64,000 nucleotides of DNA. It comes from 40CM-4-69-5 sp036556905 (GTDB lineage: Bacteria > Methylomirabilota > Methylomirabilia > Rokubacteriales > CSP1-6). The position numbers and the translations under genes are program-made. How positions within the stretch are numbered: the stretch's first letter is position 1; every line of letters begins with the position of its first letter. The DNA lies in NCBI GenBank assembly GCA_036556905.1, contig DATBIM010000156.1, forward strand, positions 67,239-131,238, given 5' to 3'. Positions 25,752 to 33,917 of the stretch are shown piece by piece. The notes under the pieces were generated by a model, which made no database searches, was not told the origin of the DNA, and worked only from the letters and a program-made list of their open reading frames with translations.

Positions 25752-26671
25752 GGGCGACGATCCGCTCGGGCGTCCTCGTCGTTGCCAAGGCAACGGGGAT
25801 GACCTCGTTCGACGTGGTGGCCCTGGTTCGCCGTCGGCTCGGGGTCCGCCGGGTGGGGCACGCCGGGACCCTTGATCCGGACGCGACCGGGGTCCTGCCC
25901 ATCCTCATCGGCGAAGCCACCAAGCTGATGGCCTACATGCAGGAGTTCGACAAGGAGTATGTGGTGACCGTCCGTTTCGGCGTGCGGACCGACACGCTGG
26001 ATATCGGAGGCCGGGTCCTCTCGACCTCTCCGGTGCCGGCGCTCGACCGTGAGCGACTGATCAAAGCCACGCGCCCGTTCGTGGGACGCATCAAGCAGGT
26101 CCCGCCGATGTATTCGGCGCTCCACCACGAGGGCCGACGGCTCTACGAGCTGGCCCGCGAGGGTGTCGAGGTGCCGCGGGAGCCGCGAAGCGTGCTGATT
26201 CAGGCCATCAGCGTCGAACGCGTGGACCCGCCCCAGGCGGTCTTGACGATCGTCTGCGGGAAAGGCGCCTATGTTCGCTCACTGGTGGCCGATCTGGGTG
26301 AGGCGCTCGGTTGCGGGGCGGCGGTGGCGCACCTGGTCCGGACGCGGGTGGGTCCGCTCGAGGCGCGCATGGCGGTCTCCTCGGCCGAGGTGGCGTCGAG
26401 CCCCGCTCCGGCGCTGTGGGCCCGGGTCTTGCCTCCCGAGGCGGCGCTGGCCGGGTGGCCAGTGGTCCGGCTCGAAGGGCGGGCGGCGGCAGCATTTCTG
26501 CACGGACAAACCGTGACCGCCGCGCCGTACCCTCCGGGCGGTGCGCGGTTCGTCGCGGTGCACGCCCCGCCGAGCGGGTTCCTCGGCGTCGGTGAGTTCC
26601 TCGGGGGCCGGGTGAAGCCGGCTCGGATCCTCCATGCGGATCGTCCAGGGCCTCGAGTCCTACCCGCCTGA
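25748..26671 (+). CDS. truB: tRNA pseudouridine-55 synthase
   Basis: 307-aa enzyme making pseudouridine 55 in the T-arm of tRNAs. The catalytic Asp43 lies in HAGTLDPDATGVL. KEYVVTVRFGVRTDTLD and QVPPMYSALHHEGRRLYELAREG are characteristic, and CGKGAYVRSLVADLG marks the core end. A C-terminal PUA-like domain starts near residue 235. The GTG start overlaps nrnA. The 3' end overlaps ribF by 38 bases in another frame. Confidence 0.95.
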   Translation: MRATIRSGVLVVAKATGMTSFDVVALVRRRLGVRRVGHAGTLDPDATGVLPILIGEATKLMAYMQEFDKEYVVTVRFGVRTDTLDIGGRVLSTSPVPALDRERLIKATRPFVGRIKQVPPMYSALHHEGRRLYELAREGVEVPREPRSVLIQAISVERVDPPQAVLTIVCGKGAYVRSLVADLGEALGCGAAVAHLVRTRVGPLEARMAVSSAEVASSPAPALWARVLPPEAALAGWPVVRLEGRAAAAFLHGQTVTAAPYPPGGARFVAVHAPPSGFLGVGEFLGGRVKPARILHADRPGPRVLPA

Positions 26672-27551
26672 CGCTCCGCCTGCCGCAGTCGCGCTGGGGA
26701 CCTTCGACGGCATTCACCTCGGCCACCGCGCAATTCTGGCCGCCGCGGTCGCCCGGGCCCGGGCCGCCGGCCTGCTGGCGGTGGCCTGCACCTTCGAGCC
26801 CCATCCGGTCGAGGTGCTCCATCCCGGCCAGGCTCCGGCTCCGATCTCGACGCTCAGTGAACGACTCGAGCTGCTGGGCGAGAGCGGCGTGGACGCGACG
26901 GTCATCCTGGCCTTCACCGCGGAGCTGGCTGCCATGGAGCCCGAGGCCTTCGTCGAGAGCGTCCTCCTGCATCGGCTCCGCGCGCACGACGTCGTCGTTG
27001 GCTTCAACCACACGTTCGGACGCCGAGCTCGCGGGAACGCCCAGCTCCTGCAGGAGCTCGCCGGGCGGCTCGGGTTTCGGGCCCACGTCGTTCCGCCGCT
27101 CATGCTGGAGGGAGTTCCGGTGTCCTCGTCGGAGATCAGGACCGCGCTGCGGGCAGGGGATGTCGAGCGGGCCAGCCGGTATCTCGGCCGTCGTTACACG
27201 ATCACCGGGGAGGTCGTTCAAGGCGCCGGACGCGGGCGCGAGCTCGGCTTCCCCACTGCCAACATCAAGCCCGAGCGGGGCTTGCTGGTGGCGCCGGGGG
27301 TGTATGCCGGCCGGGTTCTCGTCGACAATGAGCGCCATGCCGCGGTGGTGAACATCGGCATGCGCCCGACGTTCGGCGAGACCACGCTGGTGGTGGAGGC
27401 GCATCTGCTGGATTTTTCGGGTTCCCTGTACGGGCGGCAGGTGCGGCTGGAGTTCGTGGGCAGGCTCAGGGAGGAACGGCGATTCCCGGGGCCCCAGGCT
27501 CTGCGCGAGCAGATCGACCGGGACATCGCAGCCGCTCGCGAGCGGCTGTGA
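26634..27551 (+). CDS. ribF: Bifunctional riboflavin kinase / FMN adenylyltransferase
   Basis: 305-aa enzyme converting riboflavin to FMN and then FAD. The N-terminal nucleotidyl-transferase domain has ALGTFDGIHLGHRAIL and CTFEPHPVEVL. The C-terminal kinase (from about 185) has RGRELGFPTANIKP, PGVYAGRV and NIGMRPTFGE. ATG 26634 lies within truB; a later start would cut into the conserved GTFDG region. The truB-ribF-rpsO-pnp order is widespread. Confidence 0.95.
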   Translation: MRIVQGLESYPPDAPPAAVALGTFDGIHLGHRAILAAAVARARAAGLLAVACTFEPHPVEVLHPGQAPAPISTLSERLELLGESGVDATVILAFTAELAAMEPEAFVESVLLHRLRAHDVVVGFNHTFGRRARGNAQLLQELAGRLGFRAHVVPPLMLEGVPVSSSEIRTALRAGDVERASRYLGRRYTITGEVVQGAGRGRELGFPTANIKPERGLLVAPGVYAGRVLVDNERHAAVVNIGMRPTFGETTLVVEAHLLDFSGSLYGRQVRLEFVGRLREERRFPGPQALREQIDRDIAAARERL

Positions 27552-27559
27552 CCGTTAGC

Positions 27560-27588
27560 TTTACTCTGCGGGGTTTCGGTGGTAGCAT
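27560..27588 (+). promoter_or_regulatory. Candidate promoter of rpsO
   Basis: TTTACT (27560-27565), a 17-bp spacer and TAGCAT (27583-27588), each 4 of 6 matches to the sigma-70 consensus. The start point would be near 27595, giving a leader of about 80 nt before rpsO. The segment is visibly more AT-rich than its surroundings. Confidence 0.5.
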
Positions 27589-27594
27589 GCCGGT

Positions 27595-27676
27595 AATTAC
27601 TGATAAAACAAGCGTTTTGAACCCGTTCTGGAGGAGTTGGGCTCCCCGGAGCGAGGCGATTGAAGGGGGGCCTTCC
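27595..27676 (+). promoter_or_regulatory. Structured rpsO leader with hairpin over the ribosome-binding site
   Basis: The leader holds three possible stems. AAAAC-AAGC-GTTTT lies at 27605-27618. A CTCC segment (27642-27645) can pair either with GGAG upstream (27633-27636) or with GGAG downstream (27648-27651). GAAGG-GGGG-CCTTC lies at 27662-27675, contains the Shine-Dalgarno bases and ends one base before the ATG. S15 represses its own mRNA through leader structures in several bacteria. This leader has the layout for such control. Confidence 0.45.
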
Positions 27677-27946
27677 ATGCCGCTGCCCGTCGAGAAGAAG
27701 CGCAACCTGATCGAGCAGTTCCGCGTCCACGACGGTGATACCGGGTCCCCTGAGGTCCAGATCGCGCTCCTCACCGAGCGCATCAACGGCCTCACGGAGC
27801 ACTTCAAGCAGCACACGAAGGACCATCACTCGCGGCGGGGGTTGCTCATGCTGATTGGCAAGCGACGGAGCCTGCTGGAGTACCTGCGTAACAAGGGCCC
27901 CGAGAGATATCGGGAGATCATCGAGAAACTCGGAATCCGCCGGTGA
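27677..27946 (+). CDS. rpsO: Ribosomal protein S15 (uS15)
   Basis: 89-aa small-subunit protein that binds the 16S rRNA three-way junction. It shows EQFRVHDGDTGSPEVQIALLTERINGLTEH, the HSRRGLLMLIGKRRSLLEYL signature and the end YREIIEKLGIRR. ATG 27677 gives the standard length. The longer frame from 27548 would translate the promoter and leader, so it was rejected. Translation is probably limited by the hairpin over its AGGGGGG. Confidence 0.97.
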   Translation: MPLPVEKKRNLIEQFRVHDGDTGSPEVQIALLTERINGLTEHFKQHTKDHHSRRGLLMLIGKRRSLLEYLRNKGPERYREIIEKLGIRR

Positions 27947-28003
27947 CGGCGGTCCGACTGAGCAAGGATCGGTCCTCGGACGCGACGACTCCGGGGGCCC
28001 CCG

Positions 28004-28026
28004 AGCGGGCCGTGGCACGGCCCGCT
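28004..28026 (+). terminator. 10-bp hairpin in the rpsO-pnp intergenic region
   Basis: AGCGGGCCGT, loop GGC, ACGGCCCGCT: a perfect 10-bp stem midway between rpsO and pnp. A second self-complementary stretch CGGGGGCCCCCG is just upstream (27992-28003). No T-run follows. In E. coli this intergenic region holds a terminator and the RNase III site used in pnp autoregulation; the hairpin here is at the corresponding place. Confidence 0.5.
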
Positions 28027-28145
28027 GAACTGCGAGCGGCACCCACGTGTGGCCGGCGCCGGCCCCCGACCCCGGCGGCCGCCACGTTGACGCTCGCACA
28101 CGGCGTTCGCCGGACACCGGCCGAGACGCGAGGACAAGCATCCCA

Positions 28146-30284
28146 ATGACCCACAGCGTTCACATGGAGATCAACGGCTCCCCCCTGTCCATCGAGACGG
28201 GCAAGGTCGCGAAGCAGGCGGAAGGCGCGGTCGTCGTCCGTCACGGCGGGACGATCGTCCTCGCCACCTGCGTCGCCGCCCGGACCGCCACCGAGGGGCA
28301 GGACTTCTTTCCCCTCACCGTGGAGTATCGGGAGCGGGCCTACGCGGGCGGCCGGATCCCCGGCGGCTATTTCAAGCGCGAGGGGCGACCCGCCGAGCAC
28401 GAGATCCTCACCTCCCGGCTCATCGACCGACCCGTTCGTCCCCTGTTCCCCAAGGGCTTTCGCAACGAGGTGCAGGTGATCTGCCTGACCATCTCCGCCG
28501 ACGGGCAGAACGAGGCTGACGTCCTGGCCATGAACGGCGCCTCCGCCGCGCTCTGTCTGTCGGGTATCCCCTTCGACGGTCCCGTCGGAGCGGTCCGGGT
28601 CGGCCTGATCGAGGGCAAGCTGGTGGCCAACCCCACGGTTGCCCAGCAGCAGCTTTCCGCGCTGGAGCTGGTCATCGCGGGAACGGCCGAGGCCGTGCTG
28701 ATGGTGGAGGCTGGAGCCAAGGAAGTGTCCGAGGAGACCATGGTCGAGGCGATCGCCTTCGGCCACGCCGAGTGCCGGCGCCTGGCCGGGCTCCAGAAGG
28801 AGCTCGTGCAGCGGGCCGGCAAATCGCGCTGGCCCTTCGATCCCGAGGCGGGGCGTGATCGGCAGCTGGAGGCTCGGGTGGCGACGCTGGTTGCCGACCG
28901 TCTGGGGCCGGCGCTGGGTATCGCCGAGAAGCAGGCGCGGGCCGAGGCCCTGGGGAAGCTCTTCGACGAGGTGATGCAGGCCCTGGGCGACGAGGCCAAA
29001 CGGCCCGCGGCCCGGGAGGCCTTCGAAGCGCTGGAAGCCGCCGAGGTTCGCCGGATGATCGTGGATCGCGGTGTCCGGATCGATGGCCGCAAGGTCAGCG
29101 AGATCCGGCCCATCACCGTCGACATGGCCTATCTGCCCCGCGCCCACGGCTCGGCGATCTTCACCCGAGGCGAAACTCAGGCCCTGGTCTCGTCCACGCT
29201 GGGCACCAAGTCCGACGAGCAGAAGATCGAGCTGCTGGAGGGTGAGACGTACCGCCACTTCATGCTGCACTACAACTTCCCCTCGTTCTCGGTGGGTGAA
29301 GTCCGGCGCTTCGGCTCTCCGGGACGACGCGAGATCGGCCACGGGGCCCTGGCCGAGCGGGCGGTGGCCGCGGTACTCCCCGCCAAGGAGGAGTTTCCCT
29401 ACACGATTCGGATCGTCTCCGACATCCTGGAATCCAATGGTTCGAGCTCGATGGCCACGGTGTGCGGGGCCTCGCTGGCGCTGATGGACGCGGGGGTGCC
29501 CCTGAAGAGTCACGTGGCCGGCATCGCCATGGGCCTGGTGAAGGAGGGCGAACGCTACGGGATCCTCACCGACATCATGGGCACCGAGGACCACTACGGG
29601 GACATGGACTTCAAGGTGGCCGGGACCGAGAAGGGCGTGACCGCGTTGCAGATGGACATCAAGATCGCCGGCGTCTCCACGGAGATCATGCGGGCGGCCC
29701 TGGCCCAGGCCCGCGAGGCCCGGCTGTTCGTGCTGGCCAAGATGCGAGAAGCCATCGAGCGCCCGCGGCCGGAGCTCTCACCGTACGCACCCCGTTTCGT
29801 CACCATCAAGATCCGGCCCGAGAAGATCCGGGAGATCATCGGCCCCGGCGGCAAGGTGGTCCGGGGGATCCAGGAGCAGACGGGCACCAAGATCGACATC
29901 GAGGACGACGGTCGGGTCACGGTCTTCTCGCCCGATGCCGCCTCGGTCCAGCGAGCGATCGGGATGATCCAGGACATCACCCGCGAGGTGGAGGTCGACC
30001 GCATCTACGTGGGCAAGGTCAAGAAGATCGTGGAGTTCGGCGCCTTCGTCGAGGTCATCCCCAACACCGAAGGGCTGCTCCACATCTCGCAGATCGCCGA
30101 GTCGCGCATCCGCTCGGTGCAGGATGTGCTCAGTGAAGGCGACGAGGTCGCCGTCAAGGTCATCGAGGTCGACAGCAACGGCAAGATGCGGCTGAGTCGC
30201 AAGATGGCCCTGCGCGAGCAACCGGCGTTGAGTGGCCGGGAGAAGCTCAAGAACCCCAACGCGGCGAATCCACCCCGTGACTGA
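28146..30284 (+). CDS. pnp: Polyribonucleotide nucleotidyltransferase (PNPase)
   Basis: 712-aa phosphorolytic 3'-5' exoribonuclease of the degradosome. Two RNase PH domains are separated by a helical linker (about 215-320). The second holds GEVRRFGSPGRREIGHGALAERA and GTEDHYGDMDFKVAGT, the catalytic and phosphate-binding region. A KH domain (about 555-615, IIGPGGKVVRGIQEQTG) and an S1 domain (about 620-690, VGKVKKIVEFGAFVEV) complete the RNA-binding end. ATG 28146 matches the family start HSVHMEINGSPLSIETGKVAKQA. It overlaps the M16 peptidase by eight bases. Confidence 0.97.
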   Translation: MTHSVHMEINGSPLSIETGKVAKQAEGAVVVRHGGTIVLATCVAARTATEGQDFFPLTVEYRERAYAGGRIPGGYFKREGRPAEHEILTSRLIDRPVRPLFPKGFRNEVQVICLTISADGQNEADVLAMNGASAALCLSGIPFDGPVGAVRVGLIEGKLVANPTVAQQQLSALELVIAGTAEAVLMVEAGAKEVSEETMVEAIAFGHAECRRLAGLQKELVQRAGKSRWPFDPEAGRDRQLEARVATLVADRLGPALGIAEKQARAEALGKLFDEVMQALGDEAKRPAAREAFEALEAAEVRRMIVDRGVRIDGRKVSEIRPITVDMAYLPRAHGSAIFTRGETQALVSSTLGTKSDEQKIELLEGETYRHFMLHYNFPSFSVGEVRRFGSPGRREIGHGALAERAVAAVLPAKEEFPYTIRIVSDILESNGSSSMATVCGASLALMDAGVPLKSHVAGIAMGLVKEGERYGILTDIMGTEDHYGDMDFKVAGTEKGVTALQMDIKIAGVSTEIMRAALAQAREARLFVLAKMREAIERPRPELSPYAPRFVTIKIRPEKIREIIGPGGKVVRGIQEQTGTKIDIEDDGRVTVFSPDAASVQRAIGMIQDITREVEVDRIYVGKVKKIVEFGAFVEVIPNTEGLLHISQIAESRIRSVQDVLSEGDEVAVKVIEVDSNGKMRLSRKMALREQPALSGREKLKNPNAANPPRD

Positions 30285-31560
30285 AGACTACAAGAAGAGC
30301 CGCCTGCCCAACGGCATCCGGATCATCTCGGAGGAGATGACCCACGTGCGCTCGGTCGCCGTGGGCGTGTGGGTGGAAACGGGCTCGCGGCACGAAGCCG
30401 AGGATCGGGGGGGCGTCTCCCACCTCATCGAGCACCTGGTCTTCAAGGGGACGGCCACCCGGAGCGCGGAGGAGATCGCCCGGACCATGGATTCGGTGGG
30501 GGGGCAGATGGACGCCTTCACCACCAAGGAGCACACCTGCTTCTATGTGCAGGTGCTGGACGAGCACCTGCCCCTGGCCGTGGATCTGCTCACCGATGTC
30601 CTGCTGCGCCCGCGCTTCGATGCCGACGAGCTGGAGCGCGAGAAGAGCGTGGTGCTGCAAGAGATCAAGATGGTGGAGGACACCCCCGACGACCTCATCC
30701 ACGATCTCTTCTCGGCCCACGTGTGGGCCGGACACCCGCTGGGCCGGCCCATTCTGGGCTCCCGGGAGGCGGTGGAAGGGTATGGGCGGGACATCGTCCA
30801 CGCCCACTTCGTGGAACACTACGTGCCGGCGAAGATCATCATCGCGGTGGCCGGCAACGTGACGCACGAACGGGCCGTCCAGCTCTTCAGCGCCGACTTC
30901 AATGGCTTCACGCTGCCTCCCGCGGAGGGGATGAGCCCGTCGCCGGTGATGCGGGCGGGGGTGAACATCGTCCACAAGCCCCTCGAGCAGGTGCACCTGG
31001 TGATGGGGTTCCCCGGCCTGAGCCACGGCGCGCCCGAGCGCTACGCGCTCTACCTGCTCAATGACATCGTGGGGGGCAGCATGTCGTCCCGGCTCTTCCA
31101 GGAGGTGCGGGAGCGCCAGGGCCTGGTCTACTCGATCCACTCCGGCGTCCAGCCCTTCCGGGATACCGGCCTCCTCTACGTCTATGCGGCCACCGACGGC
31201 ACGAACTTCTCCAAAGTGCTCAAGGCCCTGCTCAAGGAGCTGCGGAGCCTCAAGAAGGATGGCGTGTCGCTCGATGAGCTCAAGCGGGCCAAGGACCACC
31301 TCAAGGGCAGCTTGATGCTGTCGCTGGAGTCCACCTCCAGCCGCATGAACCGCCTGGCCAAGCACGAGATGCACCTCGGGTCGTTCCTCACGATGGACGC
31401 CATGCTGGCGGCCATCGACGGCGTCCGCCACGAGGAGGTGCAGGCGCTGGTCAGCGAGCTGCTCGACGAGGACCGCCTGGCCCTGACCACCTACGGGCCC
31501 CTCGACCGCCGTCACCTGCCGCGCGATCTAAGGGCGGAAGGGACGTCGACGGGACCATGA
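30277..31560 (+). CDS. M16 family zinc peptidase (processing-peptidase-like)
   Basis: 427-aa insulinase-type peptidase. The inverted zinc motif is His49-x-x-Glu52-His53 (SHLIEHLVFKGT), with Glu129 (VVLQEI) as third ligand, so the copy should be active. The inactive second half shows the usual GGSMSSRLFQEVRERQGLVYSI. GTG 30277 inside the pnp end was chosen because the family start YKKSRLPNGIRIISEEM follows. The pnp-M16 linkage is common (YmxG-like). The natural substrate is not known. Confidence 0.92.
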   Translation: MTEDYKKSRLPNGIRIISEEMTHVRSVAVGVWVETGSRHEAEDRGGVSHLIEHLVFKGTATRSAEEIARTMDSVGGQMDAFTTKEHTCFYVQVLDEHLPLAVDLLTDVLLRPRFDADELEREKSVVLQEIKMVEDTPDDLIHDLFSAHVWAGHPLGRPILGSREAVEGYGRDIVHAHFVEHYVPAKIIIAVAGNVTHERAVQLFSADFNGFTLPPAEGMSPSPVMRAGVNIVHKPLEQVHLVMGFPGLSHGAPERYALYLLNDIVGGSMSSRLFQEVRERQGLVYSIHSGVQPFRDTGLLYVYAATDGTNFSKVLKALLKELRSLKKDGVSLDELKRAKDHLKGSLMLSLESTSSRMNRLAKHEMHLGSFLTMDAMLAAIDGVRHEEVQALVSELLDEDRLALTTYGPLDRRHLPRDLRAEGTSTGP

Positions 31561-31562
31561 AG

Positions 31563-31590
31563 TTGGAGGGGGCGGAGACGCCCCCTCCAA
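31563..31590 (+). terminator. 12-bp GAGA-loop hairpin after the M16 peptidase
   Basis: TTGGAGGGGGCG, loop GAGA, CGCCCCCTCCAA: a perfect 12-bp stem beginning two bases after the stop codon. No T-run follows. The left arm TGGAGGGGG is also complementary to the CCCCCTCCA present in the tandem repeat copies downstream, so alternative pairings are possible. Confidence 0.6.
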
Positions 31591-31603
31591 ACCTCCCCAT
31601 CCA

Positions 31604-31710
31604 GTTGGCGGCCGCACACGGTCCCCCTCCACCCCGTTCGGTTGGCGGCCGCACACGGTCCCCCTCCAATTCTCCCCCGTTCGGTTGGCGGCACACGGCA
31701 CCCCTCCACA
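31604..31710. repeat. Three imperfect tandem repeats between the M16 peptidase and purB
   Basis: The core GTTGGCGGCCGCACACGG plus TCCCCCTCCA occurs at 31604-31632 and 31641-31669. A variant lacking three bases (GTTGGCGGCACACGGCAC) starts at 31684. Copies are spaced 37 and 43 bp apart and joined by C-rich linkers with GTTCG. Both strands are open in some frames, but the translations are low-complexity Arg/Gly/Pro strings, so the segment is not coding. It looks like a short intergenic repeat family, and it lies between a terminator hairpin and the purB promoter. Confidence 0.75.
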
Positions 31711-31733
31711 CCTCTCCCGGTCTGCGCGAGGCC

Positions 31734-31762
31734 TTCCCACGCCCGGAGTTTTGCTCTAAGGT
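31734..31762 (+). promoter_or_regulatory. Weak candidate promoter of purB and the purine operon
   Basis: TTCCCA (31734-31739), a 17-bp spacer and TAAGGT (31757-31762). Matches are 4 of 6 and 3 of 6. The GTG start of purB is only six bases beyond the -10 element, so a transcript from here would be leaderless. A purine riboswitch aptamer was looked for by eye and not seen. Confidence 0.35.
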
Positions 31763-31768
31763 GGGGGC

Positions 31769-33079
31769 GTGATCGAACGCTACACGCGTCCGGCCATGGG
31801 GCGTCTCTGGAGTGACGAGGGAAAGTACGCTACCTGGTTGCGCGTGGAGCTGGCCGTGTGCGAGGCCTATGCCCGGCGCGGCCGCATCCCCCCCGACGCC
31901 CTGGCCCGCATCCGGGCTCGGGCTCGGGTCGACCTGCCGCGCATCCAGGAATTCCAGGTCAGGGTCAAGCACGAGATGATCGCGCTGCTCAGCAGCCTGG
32001 AGGAGCAGCTGGGGACGGACTCGCGGTTCGTCCACATCGGATTGACCAGCAACGACGTCTGGGACACCGCGCTGGCCCTGCAGCTCGGCCAGGCGGCAGC
32101 GCTGTTGCTGACTGGCCAGGAGCGGCTGCGGGAGGCCGTGGGGGCCCTGGCCCGCCGCCACAAGGACACCGTGATCGTCGGGCGAACGCACGGCGTGCAC
32201 GCCGAGCCCACCACCTTTGGGCTCAAGGCCGCCGTCTGGTACACCGAGGCCGGCCGCAACCTCGAGCGCCTGCAGCGGGCCCGCACCGCGGTCATGGTGG
32301 GCAAGCTCTCGGGGGCGGTGGGCAACTTCGCCCACGTCGAGCCCGACCTGGAGCTCGAGGTGTGTCAGGAGCTGGGGCTGACCCCGGCCGCTGTCAGCAC
32401 CCAGATCGTGCAGCGGGACCGCCACGCCGAGTTCTCTACGGCTCTGGCCATCGCCGCCGCCTCCCTGGAGAAGATCGCCCTCGAGGTCCGTGGCCTCCAG
32501 CGCACGGAGGTGCTGGAGGTGCAGGAGCCGTTCGCCGAGGGTCAGAAGGGATCGAGCGCGATGCCGCACAAGCGGAATCCCGAGCTGAGCGAGCGCATCT
32601 GCGGGCTGGCCCGGGTCATCCGGAGCAACGCGCTGGCTGCCCTCGAGAACGTGGCCCTCTGGCACGAGCGCGACATCAGTCATTCCTCGGTGGAGCGGGT
32701 GATCTTGCCAGACTCCACGATCCTGCTCGACTATCTGCTCGACCTGACCACGACCGTGGTGGAGGGCCTCGAGGTGGACCCGGCGCGGATGGCCGACAAC
32801 CTCGACCTCAGCTACGGCCTGGTGTACTCGCAGAGGGTGCTGCTCAAGCTGACCGAGGCCGGCCTGCCCCGGCAGGTCGCCTACGAGCTGGTGCAGCGGC
32901 ACGCCATGCGGGCCTGGCGCGAGCGCCGACCCTTTCTGGAGCTCCTGGCCGGCGATCCCGAGGTCAGCGACCGGTTGGGCGCGGCCGGGCTCAAGGAGTG
33001 CTTCGACCCCGCCTGGTTCTTGCGGCATGTCGACACGATCTTTCGTCGGGCCGGGCTGATCCCGGAGGGGAAGCGATGA
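31769..33079 (+). CDS. purB: Adenylosuccinate lyase
   Basis: 436-aa fumarase/aspartase-superfamily enzyme acting twice in purine synthesis: SAICAR to AICAR and adenylosuccinate to AMP. The signature loop GSSAMPHKRNP is at 261-271 with the catalytic serine 262 or 263. His141 in GRTHGVHAEPTTFG is the general acid. HIGLTSNDVWDT is conserved. The GTG start follows GGTGGGGGC. The stop overlaps purC by ATGA. It opens a run of ten purine genes. Confidence 0.97.
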   Translation: MIERYTRPAMGRLWSDEGKYATWLRVELAVCEAYARRGRIPPDALARIRARARVDLPRIQEFQVRVKHEMIALLSSLEEQLGTDSRFVHIGLTSNDVWDTALALQLGQAAALLLTGQERLREAVGALARRHKDTVIVGRTHGVHAEPTTFGLKAAVWYTEAGRNLERLQRARTAVMVGKLSGAVGNFAHVEPDLELEVCQELGLTPAAVSTQIVQRDRHAEFSTALAIAAASLEKIALEVRGLQRTEVLEVQEPFAEGQKGSSAMPHKRNPELSERICGLARVIRSNALAALENVALWHERDISHSSVERVILPDSTILLDYLLDLTTTVVEGLEVDPARMADNLDLSYGLVYSQRVLLKLTEAGLPRQVAYELVQRHAMRAWRERRPFLELLAGDPEVSDRLGAAGLKECFDPAWFLRHVDTIFRRAGLIPEGKR

Positions 33080-33843
33080 AGACGACACCGATCCCGGCGG
33101 TGGAGCAGCGAGAGAAGCTGTACGAGGGCAAGGCCAAGATCGTCTACGCCACGAGCCGGCCGGACCTCATCGTGCAGTACTTCAAGGACGACGCCACCGC
33201 CTTCAACGCGCTGAAGCGGGGGACCATCGTCGGCAAGGGCGTGGTGAACAACCAGATGTCGGCGACCCTGTTCCGGCTGCTGGAGCGGGCCCGGGTGCCG
33301 ACCCACTACGTGGCCACGCTCTCCGAGCGCGAGATGCTGTGCCGTCGCCTCGACATCATCCTGATCGAGGTGATCGTGCGCAACGTGGTGGCCGGCAGCC
33401 TGGCCAAGCGTACCGGGCTCGAGGAGGGGACCGCCATCGCCCCTCCGGTGGTCGAGCTCTACTACAAGTCCGATGCGCTGGGCGATCCCATGATCAACGA
33501 CGATCACGTCCGCATGCTGCGATTGGCCACGCCGCGGGAGCTCAGCTGGATCAGGCGCTCGGCCCTGCGGATCAACCAGGCGCTCCGCCCGCACCTGGCC
33601 CGGCGCGGCCTGCTCCTCGTTGACTTCAAGCTCGAGTTCGGTCGGGCCCGGGGCCGCCTGTACCTGGGTGACGAGATCTCGCCGGACACGTGCCGGCTGT
33701 GGGATGCGCGCACGCGGGCCAAGCTCGACAAGGACCGCTTCCGCCAGGACCTGGGCGGTGTGGAGGAAGCCTACCAGGAGGTCTACCGCCGCGTGGTCAC
33801 CGAAAGGGGCGGAGCCACGCGTGCCGCCGGCGCCAGCCAGTGA
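33076..33843 (+). CDS. purC: SAICAR synthetase
   Basis: 255-aa ATP-dependent ligase joining aspartate to CAIR. Conserved parts are EKLYEGKAKIVYAT, YFKDDATAFN, EVIVRNVVAGSLAKRTGLEEG and LVDFKLEFGR plus the C-terminal LGDEISPDTCRLWD. ATG 33076 overlaps the purB stop and lies behind GGAGGGG. The C-terminus (about 240-255) is a low-complexity tail. Confidence 0.97.
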   Translation: MKTTPIPAVEQREKLYEGKAKIVYATSRPDLIVQYFKDDATAFNALKRGTIVGKGVVNNQMSATLFRLLERARVPTHYVATLSEREMLCRRLDIILIEVIVRNVVAGSLAKRTGLEEGTAIAPPVVELYYKSDALGDPMINDDHVRMLRLATPRELSWIRRSALRINQALRPHLARRGLLLVDFKLEFGRARGRLYLGDEISPDTCRLWDARTRAKLDKDRFRQDLGGVEEAYQEVYRRVVTERGGATRAAGASQ

Positions 33844-33917
33844 CCGGGCGTGACGGAGCCACCCGTGCCTAGAGCAGGCCACCCGCGGTTCGCGCCGGCC
33901 GCCGAGTCATCGCTACA

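Noticed and set aside
27548..27676. N-terminal extension of S15 from GTG 27548
   Set aside because: It would translate the promoter and leader. ATG 27677 gives the normal 89-aa S15.
28087..28115. TTGACG as the -35 of a pnp promoter
   Set aside because: No -10-like hexamer lies 16-18 bases downstream.
27943..28149. Possible 68-aa gene between rpsO and pnp
   Set aside because: It would translate the stable hairpin region, has a biased Thr/Pro/Ala/Arg composition and no Shine-Dalgarno. The region is better explained as a structured spacer.
31561..31710. CRISPR array
   Set aside because: Only three imperfect copies with C-rich, unequal 9-15 base linkers and no cas genes. The spacing and lack of unique spacers do not fit CRISPR.
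31557..31772. Possible 71-aa gene on the + strand in the repeat block
   Set aside because: The product simply spells out the tandem DNA repeats; the frame overlaps the terminator hairpin and the purB promoter.
31451..33088. 545-codon - strand frame through the repeat block and purB
   Set aside because: Antisense shadow of purB extended through the tandem repeats. Low-complexity product.
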